Source: Devosia insulae DS-56 (lineage in GTDB: Bacteria; Pseudomonadota; Alphaproteobacteria; Rhizobiales; Devosiaceae). From it: a DNA stretch of 36,334 bases. Where the stretch lies: assembly GCF_000970465.2 (NCBI RefSeq), contig NZ_LAJE02000284.1, positions 1 through 36,334 of the forward strand. Reading direction: 5' to 3'. Shown here piece by piece: positions 16,236-24,212 of this stretch; position 1 is the stretch's first letter; each line of letters begins with the position of its first letter. The notes beneath the pieces were generated by a model. The model saw only the letters and a list, made by a program, of their open reading frames with translations, searched no databases and was not told the origin of the DNA. The position numbers and the translations under genes are program-made.

Positions 16236-17183
16236 TCACATCGATGGGTTAGCCTGCCAAAGCGAGACCAAACCGTCAAGGGACATCGCCCCGTCGACGC
16301 TCGAGCGCATCACTTCTGCGGCACTCTGGCCGAGCCAGCGGGTGACGCCGAACCAGCCTTCGGCCGGCAACGGAAAGTAATCGACGACCGGCAAATCGGC
16401 GGCGATGGCTTTGTCGCTCTCGAGCCAAGTAATGGCCTCGGCTTCGCCGCCGATCGCGTCGATCAGCTTGGTCTCGATGCCCTGCCGGCCGGTGATGATC
16501 CGGCCATCGGCGAGCGCCAGCGTTGCGGGCCGCGGAATGGCGCGGCGCTCGGCGACGATATCGACGAACCACTCGAACGAATCGTTGACCAGCGCCTGCA
16601 GCGAGGCGCGCACCTCGCCCTGCATCGGCTCGTTGAAGTCGGGCTCGGCCTTGAGCGGGCCGGTCTGCACCTTGTCGAAGTTGACCCCGATGGTGTTGAG
16701 GAGCTTGCCCGCATCGACATGCTGATAGAGCACGCCGATCGAGCCGACGATCGACAGCCGGCGGGCAAAGATGCGGTCGGAGGCAATGGCGGTCATATAG
16801 GCGGCCGAAGCGCCAAGCTCGCTGATCACCGCCACCACCGGCTTTTTGGCGCGCAGCGCCCCAAGCGCCTCGTAGAGTTCCTCGCCGCCGGCGGTGGTGC
16901 CGCCGGGGGAATTGATGGCGATGATCACCGCTTTTACCGCATCGTCCTCGGCGAGCTTGTCGAGGATCTTGAGGCGGGCCGGATCGGTCATGATGGTGCC
17001 GGTGATGCTGACCCGGGCGATGCGGTCGCCAGGGCCGCCCTGCTCCATGGCGAAGCGGCCGACAATCGCCAGGACCGCAGCGGCGAGCGCCAGGAAGAAC
17101 AGCACCCGCCACAGCCGGCGCGAACGGCGCAGCCGGGCATTGGCAGGGATCAGGTGCGCGCTGTCGCCGGAGGTGTCGGTCAT
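16236..17183 (-). CDS. sppA: Signal peptide peptidase SppA, 36K type
   Basis: A 315-residue inner-membrane serine protease that degrades cleaved signal peptides. One transmembrane anchor lies at about 24-43. The S49 peptidase core contains [15 protein letters not shown] (about 90-104), the catalytic Ser126 in GASAAYM and the probable general base Lys178 in [10 protein letters not shown]. It is the short, bacterial/phage-like form rather than the tandem 67K form of E. coli. It is the first gene of the sppA-ihfB-lapA-trpFBA run; the 250 bp before it hold a palindromic repeat and presumably the promoter. Confidence 0.94.
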   Translation of the reverse strand: MTDTSGDSAHLIPANARLRRSRRLWRVLFFLALAAAVLAIVGRFAMEQGGPGDRIARVSITGTIMTDPARLKILDKLAEDDAVKAVIIAINSPGGTTAGGEELYEALGALRAKKPVVAVISELGASAAYMTAIASDRIFARRLSIVGSIGVLYQHVDAGKLLNTIGVNFDKVQTGPLKAEPDFNEPMQGEVRASLQALVNDSFEWFVDIVAERRAIPRPATLALADGRIITGRQGIETKLIDAIGGEAEAITWLESDKAIAADLPVVDYFPLPAEGWFGVTRWLGQSAAEVMRSSVDGAMSLDGLVSLWQANPSM

Positions 17184-17285
17184 CGGGGCCTCATACAGAA
17201 TTGGGGGAGGTAACCCGCGGGCGGCGGCAAATGCAAGGCGGAGAAGGGATGCGGGCCGAGGCTCTGCAAGTCCCCCAAACTCGGT

Positions 17286-17369
17286 GTCATCCCCGCGAAA
17301 GCGGGGAACTCCGTTGGCGATCGTGCGGCAAGCCGAGAAAACAGAGGTTCCCGCTTTCGCGGAAATGAC
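17286..17369. repeat. REP-like palindromic element, copy B
   Basis: The same element as at 7168: arms 17286-17315 and 17340-17369 are inverted repeats, each with a CCCGC-GAAA-GCGGG-type hairpin (one arm ends CGGAAA instead of CGGGAA). The central spacer differs from copy A while the arms are nearly identical, suggesting selection on, or recent spread of, the arms. It is the main content of the 250-bp gap 17184-17433. Confidence 0.85.
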
Positions 17370-17433
17370 CCGGTGGCTGGGGCCGGGATCACACAGTGGG
17401 TGGGGAAGGTCAGCGCCCCGCGGATAGACGGCC

Positions 17434-19920
17434 CTATACCTTCAGCCGCTGCCGCTCGGTCTTGATGAAGCCGGCGAGGTGATCGGCCTCGAACAAGGTC
17501 AGCGCCCTGCCCTGCTGCAGCAGGCGGTCGCGCTCGGTGCGGCCCAGCGCCGCCTCGAGCGTGCCGGAGAGCCGGTTGCGCTGCATTTCCTCAGTGGCCT
17601 GGCGGCCATCGATCCAACCCTCAAAGCTTTTGTCGGTGAAGCCGACCAGCAGCGCCGCGACGTCGAAGGCGCCGCGCGTCGCGAGGAGTTCGGCGGCATT
17701 CTGCAACAGGCACCAATGCCACTGGCCGCCATCGCGCGGGACGATCTCGGCCGCTTCGGAGAGAGGGGCGACCGCGCCGTCGAAATCGCCCAGCGCCATG
17801 CGGTAGGCAGCATTGTTGTTGAGGTGGAAGCCGAGCAGCAGGCTGCGCCCCGCAGCGCGCAGCTCGGGCATGATCTGATCGGAGAGCGACAGGGCGCGAA
17901 CGGTGTCGCCGCCCTTGTGCAGCATTTCGGCGAGGTTCATCACCGAGCGGAAACGGCCCTTGGGGTTGCCGACATCGAGATGCATGGCAAGCCCTGCTTC
18001 GGCGCGGGCGAGGCCGGACATGGTGTCGCCGCGGGTCCAGGCCTGGGTGCCGATGCCCACCAGCGCCCAGGATTTGACCTTGCTGGGCGGCATGTCGGCG
18101 ATCAGCGTTTCGAGCTCGGCGACCAGCGGCTCGGCATCGCCCTGATGGTGGAAGAAAATGGTGATCCAGGCGGTGAGCACCAGCGCCTGGGTGTAGCGCA
18201 GCCGATCGTCGCTCTGACGGAAGAAGGCCAGCGCCGGCTCCAGCCCCTGGTAGGCGCGGACATCCATGGCGTTGTAGCGGCCGATCTCGCCCAAGGCCAG
18301 TTGTAGCCGGGCCGCGGTTTCGGGCGGCACGGCGCCGACCAGCGACATGCCGGCCTCGATGGTCGCGAGCCCCTCGGCGCCGAGCTGCTCTTCCATGAAA
18401 TAGCGGTAGGAACCGGCGGCGATCTCGACATAAGTCGGCCAGTCGGCGCGGGTCTTGGTCCAGGCGAGCGCGGCGCGGAGGTTATCGCCATCCGGACGAT
18501 AGATCTGGTCCCAGCGCTCGTCGGGCAGCACCTCCCAGCGCAGTACGCTGTCGGCGAACAGGTCGCGGACATAGGCGGCGTGCCGGTCGCGGGTGATGAC
18601 GTCCTCGCCGGCCTCGGCCAGCTTATCGAGGGCAAAGTGGCGGGTGGAATCGAGCAGGCGATAGCGCGCCCGGTCCTGCCCGTCGCGCACAACGAGGGAG
18701 CGGCGCACCAGTTCGGCGACCCGCGTCTCGGCCCCCTCGCCCGCCACCGCGTTGACGGCGGGGATGGAGAAGCTGCCCTGGAACACGCCGAGGGCGCGCA
18801 GCGTACGCTGGTCGTCGGGCTCGAGCAGGTCATAGCTCCAGGCCAGCGAGGCGGCGAGTGAGCGGTGGCGCGGCAGCGCCGGGTCCCAATCGGCCTCGAG
18901 GCTGGCCAATTGCTGCTCAAGCTGGCGGTCTACGGTCTCGATGCCGACGGTCGCGGCGCGGGCGGCCGCCATCTTCAGCGCCAGCGCCACGCCATCGAGG
19001 CGACGGCAAAGCCGGGCGACGATCGGCAGCTCGTCAGCCGAGAGCTTTTCGCCGAACGCCTCATAGCAATAGGCGAGGAACTGCGCCGAGGCGGCATCGA
19101 CCAGCTCGCCCTCGCCGGTGACGGCGAAGGGCAGGAGCTTGAACACGTGCTCCTCAGGCAGGGCGAGTGGCACCTGCGAGGTGGCGAGAATGCGGATGTC
19201 AGGCACTTCGGCCAGCAAGGTGCGGATAACGCGGGCTGCGGCGCCGCGCACATGCTCGCAATTGTCGAAGATCAGCACCGCTTCGCTCGGCCGCAGATAC
19301 TCGACGATCGACTCGAGCGAGCGGCTGCCGGCGCGGAACGGCACGGCGAGGGTCTGGATCAAGACGCTCTCGATGAACTCACCGCTGCCGAGCGAAGCGA
19401 GATCGACCATCCAGACGCCGCCATCGACGGAGCCGAGCGTCTCGGCCACCGCAACGGCCAGCGTGGTCTTGCCGACGCCGCCGGGGCCGAGAATGCTGAC
19501 CAGCCGGTGCTGCTCGAGCAGGCGCGCCACGGCCTCGATTTCGACTTCCCGCGCAACGCAGTCGGCGCGATAGCGCCCGAGGTTGCCGTCGGCGCCGGCG
19601 GCGAGCGGCCGCATCGGCTCCTCGTCCTCGACCGGCGCGGGACCGACATACTTGTAGCCGCGACCGTGCACGGTCGCGATGAAGCCGGGGCCAAGCGCCT
19701 TGCGCAGCGCCGACATGTGAACCTGCAGGGTATTCTCCTCGACCACCACGCCCGGCCACACCGCATCGAACAGGGCGGACTTGTCGAGCAGCTGGTTGGG
19801 CTCAGCCAGCAGCGCCTCGAGCAGGTCGAAGGAGCGGCCCGAAAGCTCGATCAGCCCGTCGGGGCCGATGAGCTCGCGTTCACGCGGCCGGATCCGGTAG
19901 TCGCCAAAGCGTTTTTCCAT
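17434..19920 (-). CDS. Winged-helix / STAND-type ATPase transcriptional regulator
   Basis: An 828-residue single-chain regulator. Residues about 5-95 form an OmpR/PhoB-type winged helix (LSGRSFDLLEAL, VEENTLQVHMSALRKAL, VHGRGYKYVG). An NB-ARC/AAA-like ATPase follows, with Walker A GPGGVGKTT at 145-153 and Walker B VLIFDNCEHV at 215-224, then an alpha-helical TPR-like region to the end. This is the architecture of AfsR/SARP-like or CadC-like ATPase regulators, in which ligand or partner binding to the repeats is thought to switch ATP-dependent oligomerisation. No receiver domain or transmembrane segment is seen. It is divergent from a 64-residue DUF1127-like gene and shares with it a promoter with four phased direct repeats, the likely autoregulatory site. 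The signal is unknown. Confidence 0.9.
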   Translation of the reverse strand: MEKRFGDYRIRPRERELIGPDGLIELSGRSFDLLEALLAEPNQLLDKSALFDAVWPGVVVEENTLQVHMSALRKALGPGFIATVHGRGYKYVGPAPVEDEEPMRPLAAGADGNLGRYRADCVAREVEIEAVARLLEQHRLVSILGPGGVGKTTLAVAVAETLGSVDGGVWMVDLASLGSGEFIESVLIQTLAVPFRAGSRSLESIVEYLRPSEAVLIFDNCEHVRGAAARVIRTLLAEVPDIRILATSQVPLALPEEHVFKLLPFAVTGEGELVDAASAQFLAYCYEAFGEKLSADELPIVARLCRRLDGVALALKMAAARAATVGIETVDRQLEQQLASLEADWDPALPRHRSLAASLAWSYDLLEPDDQRTLRALGVFQGSFSIPAVNAVAGEGAETRVAELVRRSLVVRDGQDRARYRLLDSTRHFALDKLAEAGEDVITRDRHAAYVRDLFADSVLRWEVLPDERWDQIYRPDGDNLRAALAWTKTRADWPTYVEIAAGSYRYFMEEQLGAEGLATIEAGMSLVGAVPPETAARLQLALGEIGRYNAMDVRAYQGLEPALAFFRQSDDRLRYTQALVLTAWITIFFHHQGDAEPLVAELETLIADMPPSKVKSWALVGIGTQAWTRGDTMSGLARAEAGLAMHLDVGNPKGRFRSVMNLAEMLHKGGDTVRALSLSDQIMPELRAAGRSLLLGFHLNNNAAYRMALGDFDGAVAPLSEAAEIVPRDGGQWHWCLLQNAAELLATRGAFDVAALLVGFTDKSFEGWIDGRQATEEMQRNRLSGTLEAALGRTERDRLLQQGRALTLFEADHLAGFIKTERQRLKV

Positions 19921-19946
19921 TGCGGCACCATAGCCTAGACACCTGA

Positions 19947-19982
19947 TTCAGGTCGATCAGGACTGCTTCAGAACTCTTCAGG
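19947..19982. promoter_or_regulatory. Four helically phased TCAG direct repeats
   Basis: TCAG occurs on the plus strand at 19948, 19957, 19968 and 19978, mostly as (A/T)TCAG(G/A), with spacings of 9, 11 and 10 bp. OmpR- and SARP-type winged-helix proteins bind direct repeats spaced about one helical turn. The array begins 27 bp upstream of the regulator start and ends about 70 bp before the small gene, inside their shared promoter region. Confidence 0.5.
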
Positions 19983-20049
19983 ATTGCCCCAAGGACTGCC
20001 GGGCCGCTTGGAGCGATGATCATCGCATCAGATCCGAGGAGACGGAAAA

Positions 20050-20244
20050 ATGCTGTACCAGCCCAAGCCCCGCAACCGTGCCGCAGCGCTCGCCCGGCAC
20101 GTTCTCGTCGCCGTCGCCGGGGTGTTCGCCGGTCTAGGCCGCGGACACTCCGATGGCGCCTATCTCGACGGCATGCGCGGCAGCGAACTCGAAGACCTCG
20201 GCCTGCGCCGGGTCGACGACGGCAGCTACCGGACGTTCAAGTGA
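20050..20244 (+). CDS. Small DUF1127-like protein
   Basis: A 64-residue basic protein with an N-terminal basic/hydrophobic helix (PRNRAAALARHVLVAVAGV) and a C-terminal segment LDGMRGSELEDLGLRR that resembles the end of DUF1127 proteins (typically L-x-D-IGL-x-R). Short DUF1127 proteins in alphaproteobacteria are RNA-associated and affect phosphate and carbon metabolism; the assignment here is tentative. The start follows GAGGAGACGGAAAA, a good ribosome site, and is better than an in-frame-unrelated ATG at 20016. It is the likely target of the divergent regulator. Confidence 0.7.
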   Translation: MLYQPKPRNRAAALARHVLVAVAGVFAGLGRGHSDGAYLDGMRGSELEDLGLRRVDDGSYRTFK

Positions 20245-20248
20245 GGGA

Positions 20249-20563
20249 TCAGCCGGCTTTCTTGCGTGCCTTCTTCTTCTCGGCGGCGATATAGTCGAGA
20301 AGCACCCGGTTCACGGCCAACATGATGGAGCCGTCATCATCGGCTCGCTCCCGAAACCACTCGACAACTCTACGATCCAGGCGGACCGGAGGATACATGT
20401 GGGGGTTCACGAGCGCGTTCTTCCAGAAATCTTCTGTCAATTTCGGAATGTCGGAGTAGTCGATCTCCTCGTCCGGCCGTTGCGCCAAGGCGCGCAACTC
20501 AGCGAGCTCTTCCTCCGTGAGGGGGCGAGGAGTGTAGTTAACGATACCTGACTTCGCGCTCAT
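20249..20563 (-). CDS. brnA: BrnA antitoxin
   Basis: A 104-residue BrnA-family antitoxin that binds and neutralises BrnT and represses the operon as a DNA-binding complex. The N-terminal DYSDIPKLTEDFWKNA-type segment (about 36-51) is the BrnT-interacting signature, and the ribbon-helix-helix part is VRLDRRVVEWFRERADDDG near residues 60-80, ending in a lysine-rich tail. The frame remains open to 20707, but that extension runs antiparallel to nothing useful and through brnT; the ATG at 20563 gives a family-like N-terminus. It overlaps the brnT 3' end by 26 bp, as expected for toxin-first BrnTA operons. The GC content is lower than that of neighbours. Confidence 0.88.
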   Translation of the reverse strand: MSAKSGIVNYTPRPLTEEELAELRALAQRPDEEIDYSDIPKLTEDFWKNALVNPHMYPPVRLDRRVVEWFRERADDDGSIMLAVNRVLLDYIAAEKKKARKKAG

Positions 20564-20834
20564 ACCGTTTTCGTTCCGTGCTCGTCGCCATGCGGGCTGA
20601 GATGATCCGAACCAGAAGTTCGCCATCGATGATACCGCGTTCGGCGTGGATGACCAACAGATGGGTACCCGCATCGGACCTGCCAATTGTTCGCCACCGC
20701 CGTTCACCCCAGCTATCCAGGTCCTCTTCGGTAACTTCGTTGGGATCGTAGAACACCGAGGCGGCGGCCTCGAAGCTAACGCCGTGCTTGAGCTTGTTGG
20801 CGAGATACTTCGCCTGGTCCCATTCGAACCGCAA
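20538..20834 (-). CDS. brnT: BrnT toxin (RelE-like ribonuclease)
   Basis: A 98-residue BrnT-family toxin, a RelE-fold ribonuclease that stops translation when its antitoxin is lost. Family landmarks are FEWDQAKYLANKLKHGVSFEAA at the start, the VFYDP turn, the ERRWRTIGRSD strand, and RIISARMATSTERKRYE near the end. The start codon is TTG (20834-20832), supported by a strong GGAGGGGG ribosome site 4 bp upstream; no closer ATG exists that keeps the FEWD motif. It is followed by brnA with overlap. Intact length suggests a working system. The pair is an insertion relative to the usual rpsA neighbourhood. Confidence 0.9.
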   Translation of the reverse strand: MRFEWDQAKYLANKLKHGVSFEAAASVFYDPNEVTEEDLDSWGERRWRTIGRSDAGTHLLVIHAERGIIDGELLVRIISARMATSTERKRYEREVRYR

Positions 20835-20902
20835 CGCCCCCTCCGTGCTGCAATGGCAAGTCGTAGCCAGCAGGCATTAGGCAGGCAAGCGGGTGGCCCT
20901 GA

Positions 20903-21409
20903 TTAATCGAGCTTGCGGACCATATAGCGTGCGGCTTCCTCGTAGCTCAGCAGCTTGCCATAGAGCTCAGGAACCTCGGTCACCTCGAAGCCGTGACGTT
21001 GCCAGAACGGGATCGAGCCGTTCACCGCCACCAGCGTCATGGTGGGATAACCCTCGGCACTGGCGTGCTTGACCAGTGCCTCGACGATCTTCGAGGCCGC
21101 GCCGACCCGGCGGGTGACCGGCAACAGGCAAAGATCGTGCAGGTAGTAGGTATCGGGCTCGGTTGGCAGCGCCTTGAGCAGCGTGTTGAGCGGCGGCAGG
21201 GTGCCATAGAGCCAGGGGTGGCTCAGCACGTAGCCCGCCGGCTTGTCGCCGATCTCGAGCAGGTAACAGCCGTGGCGATAGAGCTTCAGGCGCTCGGCCA
21301 GCACCTCGGGGGTTTCGAAGAAATCGACATGCACGGTGTCGGCTATGCCCTGCACGGCCGGCAGGTCATAGCTGGTCATGGCGCGCCAGGCGACGTCCTT
21401 CAGATGCAT
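20903..21409 (-). CDS. GNAT family N-acetyltransferase
   Basis: A 168-residue Gcn5-related acetyltransferase. The central YYLHDLCLLPVTRRVGAASKIV contains the acetyl-CoA pyrophosphate loop (R-R-V-G-A-A), and the C-terminal half has FWQRHGFEV, the usual GNAT FYxxxGF motif. The substrate cannot be told. The start at 21409 is preferred to 21463 because the longer form would begin inside the rpsA terminator, and because GGGGGA lies a few bases upstream. It follows rpsA in the same direction but after a strong terminator, so it likely has its own weak promoter or depends on read-through. Confidence 0.85.
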   Translation of the reverse strand: MHLKDVAWRAMTSYDLPAVQGIADTVHVDFFETPEVLAERLKLYRHGCYLLEIGDKPAGYVLSHPWLYGTLPPLNTLLKALPTEPDTYYLHDLCLLPVTRRVGAASKIVEALVKHASAEGYPTMTLVAVNGSIPFWQRHGFEVTEVPELYGKLLSYEEAARYMVRKLD

Positions 21410-21419
21410 ATGGTCCCCC

Positions 21420-21489
21420 AAACAAAGGGCCCGCACCTGTTGGTGCGAGCCCCGTAGATGCAAACCCGCGAGCGCCTGAGCGCTCGCGG
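21420..21489 (-). terminator. Double-hairpin terminator of rpsA
   Basis: Two hairpins follow the rpsA stop codon. The first is a perfect 10-bp stem CCGCGAGCGC/GCGCTCGCGG (21466-21489, 4-nt loop). The second is an 11-bp stem with one G-U pair (21427-21452, loop of 4) followed on the minus strand by TTTGTTT. The second has the form of a Rho-independent terminator. Confidence 0.8.
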
Positions 21490-21495
21490 AAAAGC

Positions 21496-23193
21496 TTACT
21501 TGTCGTCGCGGCCCTTGAGGGCGGCGCCCAGGATGTCGCCGAGCGACGCGCCCGAGTCCGACGAACCATAGGCAGCCACGGCTTCCTTCTCCTCGGCGAT
21601 TTCAAGCGCCTTGATGGAGAGCTGGATGCGCTGGGTCTTGCGATCGTACTGGGTGACGCGCGCGTCGACCTTCTCGCCCTTGGAGAACCGCTCCGGACGC
21701 TGGTCGTTGCGGTCACGCGACAGATCGGCGCGGCGGATGAAGGCGGTCATCTCGGTGTCGGCGATGCGGACTTCGATGCCGCCGTCGTTCACTTCGGTCA
21801 CCGTACCGGTCACCACGGAACCCTTGCGGATGCCGTCGCCGCCAGCATCGGCCACTTCGCCGACTGCCAGCTGCTTGATGCCGAGCGAGATACGCTCCTT
21901 CTCGACGTCGACGTCGAGCACCTTGGCCTGGACGATGTCGCCACGGTTGTAAGCTTCGAGAGCCTGCTCACCCGGCTTCTGCCAGTCGAGGTCGGAGAGG
22001 TGGACCATGCCGTCGACATCGCCATCCAGGCCAATGAACAGACCGAACTCGGTCTTGTTCTTGACCTCGCCCTCGACAACGGTACCCGAGGGGTACTTGT
22101 CGGCGAAGGTTTCCCACGGGTTGGCAAGCGTCTGCTTGAGGCCCAGCGAGATTCGGCGCTTCTCGGGATCGACTTCGAGCACCATCACTTCGACTTCCTG
22201 CGAAGTCGAGACGATCTTGCCCGGATGGACGTTCTTCTTGGTCCAGCTCATCTCGGAGACGTGGATCAGGCCTTCGATGCCCGGCTCCAGCTCGACGAAC
22301 GCACCGTAGTCGGTGATGTTGGTCACGCGGCCGGTGAACTTGGCACCGACCGGATACTTGGCGGCAATGCCATCCCACGGATCGGCCTGCAGCTGCTTCA
22401 TGCCCAGCGAGATACGGTGGCTCTCGTGGTTGATGCGGACGATCTGCACCTTGATGGTCTCGCCGATCGACAGCACTTCGGACGGGTGATTGACCCGGCG
22501 CCAGGCGATGTCGGTGACGTGCAGCAGACCGTCGATACCGCCGAGGTCGACGAACGCACCGTAGTCGGTGATGTTCTTGACCACGCCGTCGACGACCTGG
22601 CCTTCCTCTAGCTGCTGGACGATCTCGGAGCGCTGCTCAGCGCGGCTCTCTTCGAGGATCGCACGACGCGACACGACGATGTTGCCGCGACGCTTGTCCA
22701 TCTTCAGGATCTGGAACGGCTGCGGCACATTCATCAGCGGGCCGATATCGCGGATCGGGCGGATATCCACCTGCGAGCGCGGCAGGAAGGCAACGGCGCC
22801 TTCGAGGTCGACGGTGAAGCCGCCCTTGACCTGGTTGAAGATGATGCCTTCGACGCGCTGGTTGGCGTTGTACATCTCTTCGAGCTTGACCCAGCTCTCT
22901 TCGCGGCGAGCCTTCTCGCGCGACAGCACGGCTTCGCCGACAGCGTTCTCGACGCGATCGACATAGACTTCGACGAGCGAACCCACCTTGATGGTGCCGT
23001 CACGGCCGGCGGCGCCGAATTCCTTCAGCGCGATGCGGCCTTCGGTCTTCAGGCCGACGTCGATGATGGCGAGATCCTTCTCGATCGCCACGACGGTGCC
23101 CTTGACCACGGTCCCTTCCAGCGGCTCGTTCTCGAGGAACGAGTCCAGCAGCAGGGATTCGAAATCTTCCTTGGTAACAGTTTGAACTGCCAA
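21496..23193 (-). CDS. rpsA: 30S ribosomal protein S1
   Basis: Ribosomal protein S1, 565 residues with the chosen start, which captures and unfolds mRNA on the 30S subunit. Six S1 RNA-binding repeats are visible, beginning near residues 26, 115, 200, 287, 374 and 459, each with the GxVxxxxxxGxxV pattern (for example NITDYGAFVDLGGIDGLLH and NITDYGAFVELEPGIEGL). The start is taken as TTG at 23193, giving MAVQTVTKEDFESLL, because GGAG lies 7 bp upstream and the length then matches relatives; the ATG at 23349 adds 52 non-homologous residues. It follows cmk with a 194-nt leader, and a double-hairpin terminator ends it. S1 is autoregulated in E. coli, so the leader may be regulatory. Confidence 0.95.
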   Translation of the reverse strand: MAVQTVTKEDFESLLLDSFLENEPLEGTVVKGTVVAIEKDLAIIDVGLKTEGRIALKEFGAAGRDGTIKVGSLVEVYVDRVENAVGEAVLSREKARREESWVKLEEMYNANQRVEGIIFNQVKGGFTVDLEGAVAFLPRSQVDIRPIRDIGPLMNVPQPFQILKMDKRRGNIVVSRRAILEESRAEQRSEIVQQLEEGQVVDGVVKNITDYGAFVDLGGIDGLLHVTDIAWRRVNHPSEVLSIGETIKVQIVRINHESHRISLGMKQLQADPWDGIAAKYPVGAKFTGRVTNITDYGAFVELEPGIEGLIHVSEMSWTKKNVHPGKIVSTSQEVEVMVLEVDPEKRRISLGLKQTLANPWETFADKYPSGTVVEGEVKNKTEFGLFIGLDGDVDGMVHLSDLDWQKPGEQALEAYNRGDIVQAKVLDVDVEKERISLGIKQLAVGEVADAGGDGIRKGSVVTGTVTEVNDGGIEVRIADTEMTAFIRRADLSRDRNDQRPERFSKGEKVDARVTQYDRKTQRIQLSIKALEIAEEKEAVAAYGSSDSGASLGDILGAALKGRDDK

Positions 23194-23387
23194 ACGACTT
23201 CTCCAATGCGCCCGGTGGCTTGAGGTGAAAGGCCCGGTTGCCAATCGCCATGAGAAAGGCGATCCGGTGCGCTGGCGCGCGAGCCATGTGGGGTTAGGAT
23301 GGTTTTCCGCTGCCGGCTCTTGGAACATGCCGGGGGACGAGAGCCGCAAGGTTTGGTTTAGCAGCCCGGACTTGATGGTCGCCGAAG
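23194..23387 (-). other. rpsA leader between cmk and rpsA
   Basis: This 194-bp gap has no gene. On the minus strand it holds an inverted pair GGCTCT/AGAGCC around 19 nt and, close to the start, GGAG before the TTG codon. A structured autoregulatory leader is possible but not shown. Confidence 0.3.
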
Positions 23388-24023
23388 CTACGCCTTGCGC
23401 GCCATGACCCCGTCGACAATGGCGACGGCTGCGCGGAGTGCGGCCTCTATATCCAAGAGCGTGGTGTCCAGCAAGTGGGCATCGGGCGCCTGGTAGAACC
23501 CGCCGTGCGGATTCGCGCGGTCCCGCGCGTCCCGCTGCTCTATCTGGTGATAGAGGGCGTAACGATCAACCACCTGCCCCTTGGCTTCGAGCTGGCGGGC
23601 GCGGCGCTCCATGCGCGCCTTGCTGTCGGCGACGATGAACAGCTTCACATCGGCATCGGGACAGACCACCGTGCCGATGTCGCGACCATCGATCACCGCG
23701 CCACCCGGCTGGTGGGCATAGTCGCGCTGATACTGCCGCATCGCGAGGCGCACGTCGTTGATCACGGCGACATGCGAGGCGAGCACGCCGGCTTCGGCGC
23801 TGGTCAGCTTGTCGACGTCGATCAGGTGCGCGGCATCCAGCGCCCGTGCCGCGGCGACGGCATAGACCTCGAAATCGGACTTGCCCAGATGGTCGGCGAC
23901 GGCCAGGCCGACGGCGCGATAGAGCAGCCCGGTATCGAGATGCGGCAGGCCGTAATGCCGGGCGAGACCGGCCGCCAGCGTGCCCTTGCCGGATGCCGCC
24001 GGCCCATCCACCGCGATGATCAT
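23388..24023 (-). CDS. cmk: Cytidylate kinase
   Basis: A 211-residue P-loop kinase that phosphorylates CMP and dCMP to the diphosphates. The Walker A motif GPAASGKGT is at residues 7-15, the LDTGLLYRAVG segment binds CMP, and DGRDIGTVVCPDADVKLF and RRARQLEAKG follow in the family order. The start at 24023 places the P-loop at the normal distance and follows GGAGGGGC; a longer frame to 24089 is rejected. In most Hyphomicrobiales aroA lies directly upstream of cmk; here the upstream neighbour is the divergent TIGR02300 gene and aroA is absent from the gap. Confidence 0.97.
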   Translation of the reverse strand: MIIAVDGPAASGKGTLAAGLARHYGLPHLDTGLLYRAVGLAVADHLGKSDFEVYAVAAARALDAAHLIDVDKLTSAEAGVLASHVAVINDVRLAMRQYQRDYAHQPGGAVIDGRDIGTVVCPDADVKLFIVADSKARMERRARQLEAKGQVVDRYALYHQIEQRDARDRANPHGGFYQAPDAHLLDTTLLDIEAALRAAVAIVDGVMARKA

Positions 24024-24138
24024 TGCCCCTCCGCACCCACACGCTCCGCGGGCCCTGCCTATCACGCTGGCCGGGCGGGCTGCCAGCACGCCACGACGCT
24101 ACCCCCAGAGATCGGTCGGCGAAGGCCGCACTTTGGGT

Positions 24139-24167
24139 TTGACAGGGGGAAACTTTCACCCTAACCG
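24139..24167 (+). promoter_or_regulatory. Candidate promoter of the TIGR02300 gene
   Basis: TTGACA at 24139-24144 is a perfect -35 box; 17 bp later the -10 position reads TAACCG (24162-24167), a weak match. It lies 45 bp upstream of the TTG start of the gene. Confidence 0.4.
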
Positions 24168-24212
24168 GACGTTTCCCTGCGGGTGGCCCCGCCTTTCTAC
24201 ACGAGGAAGCAA

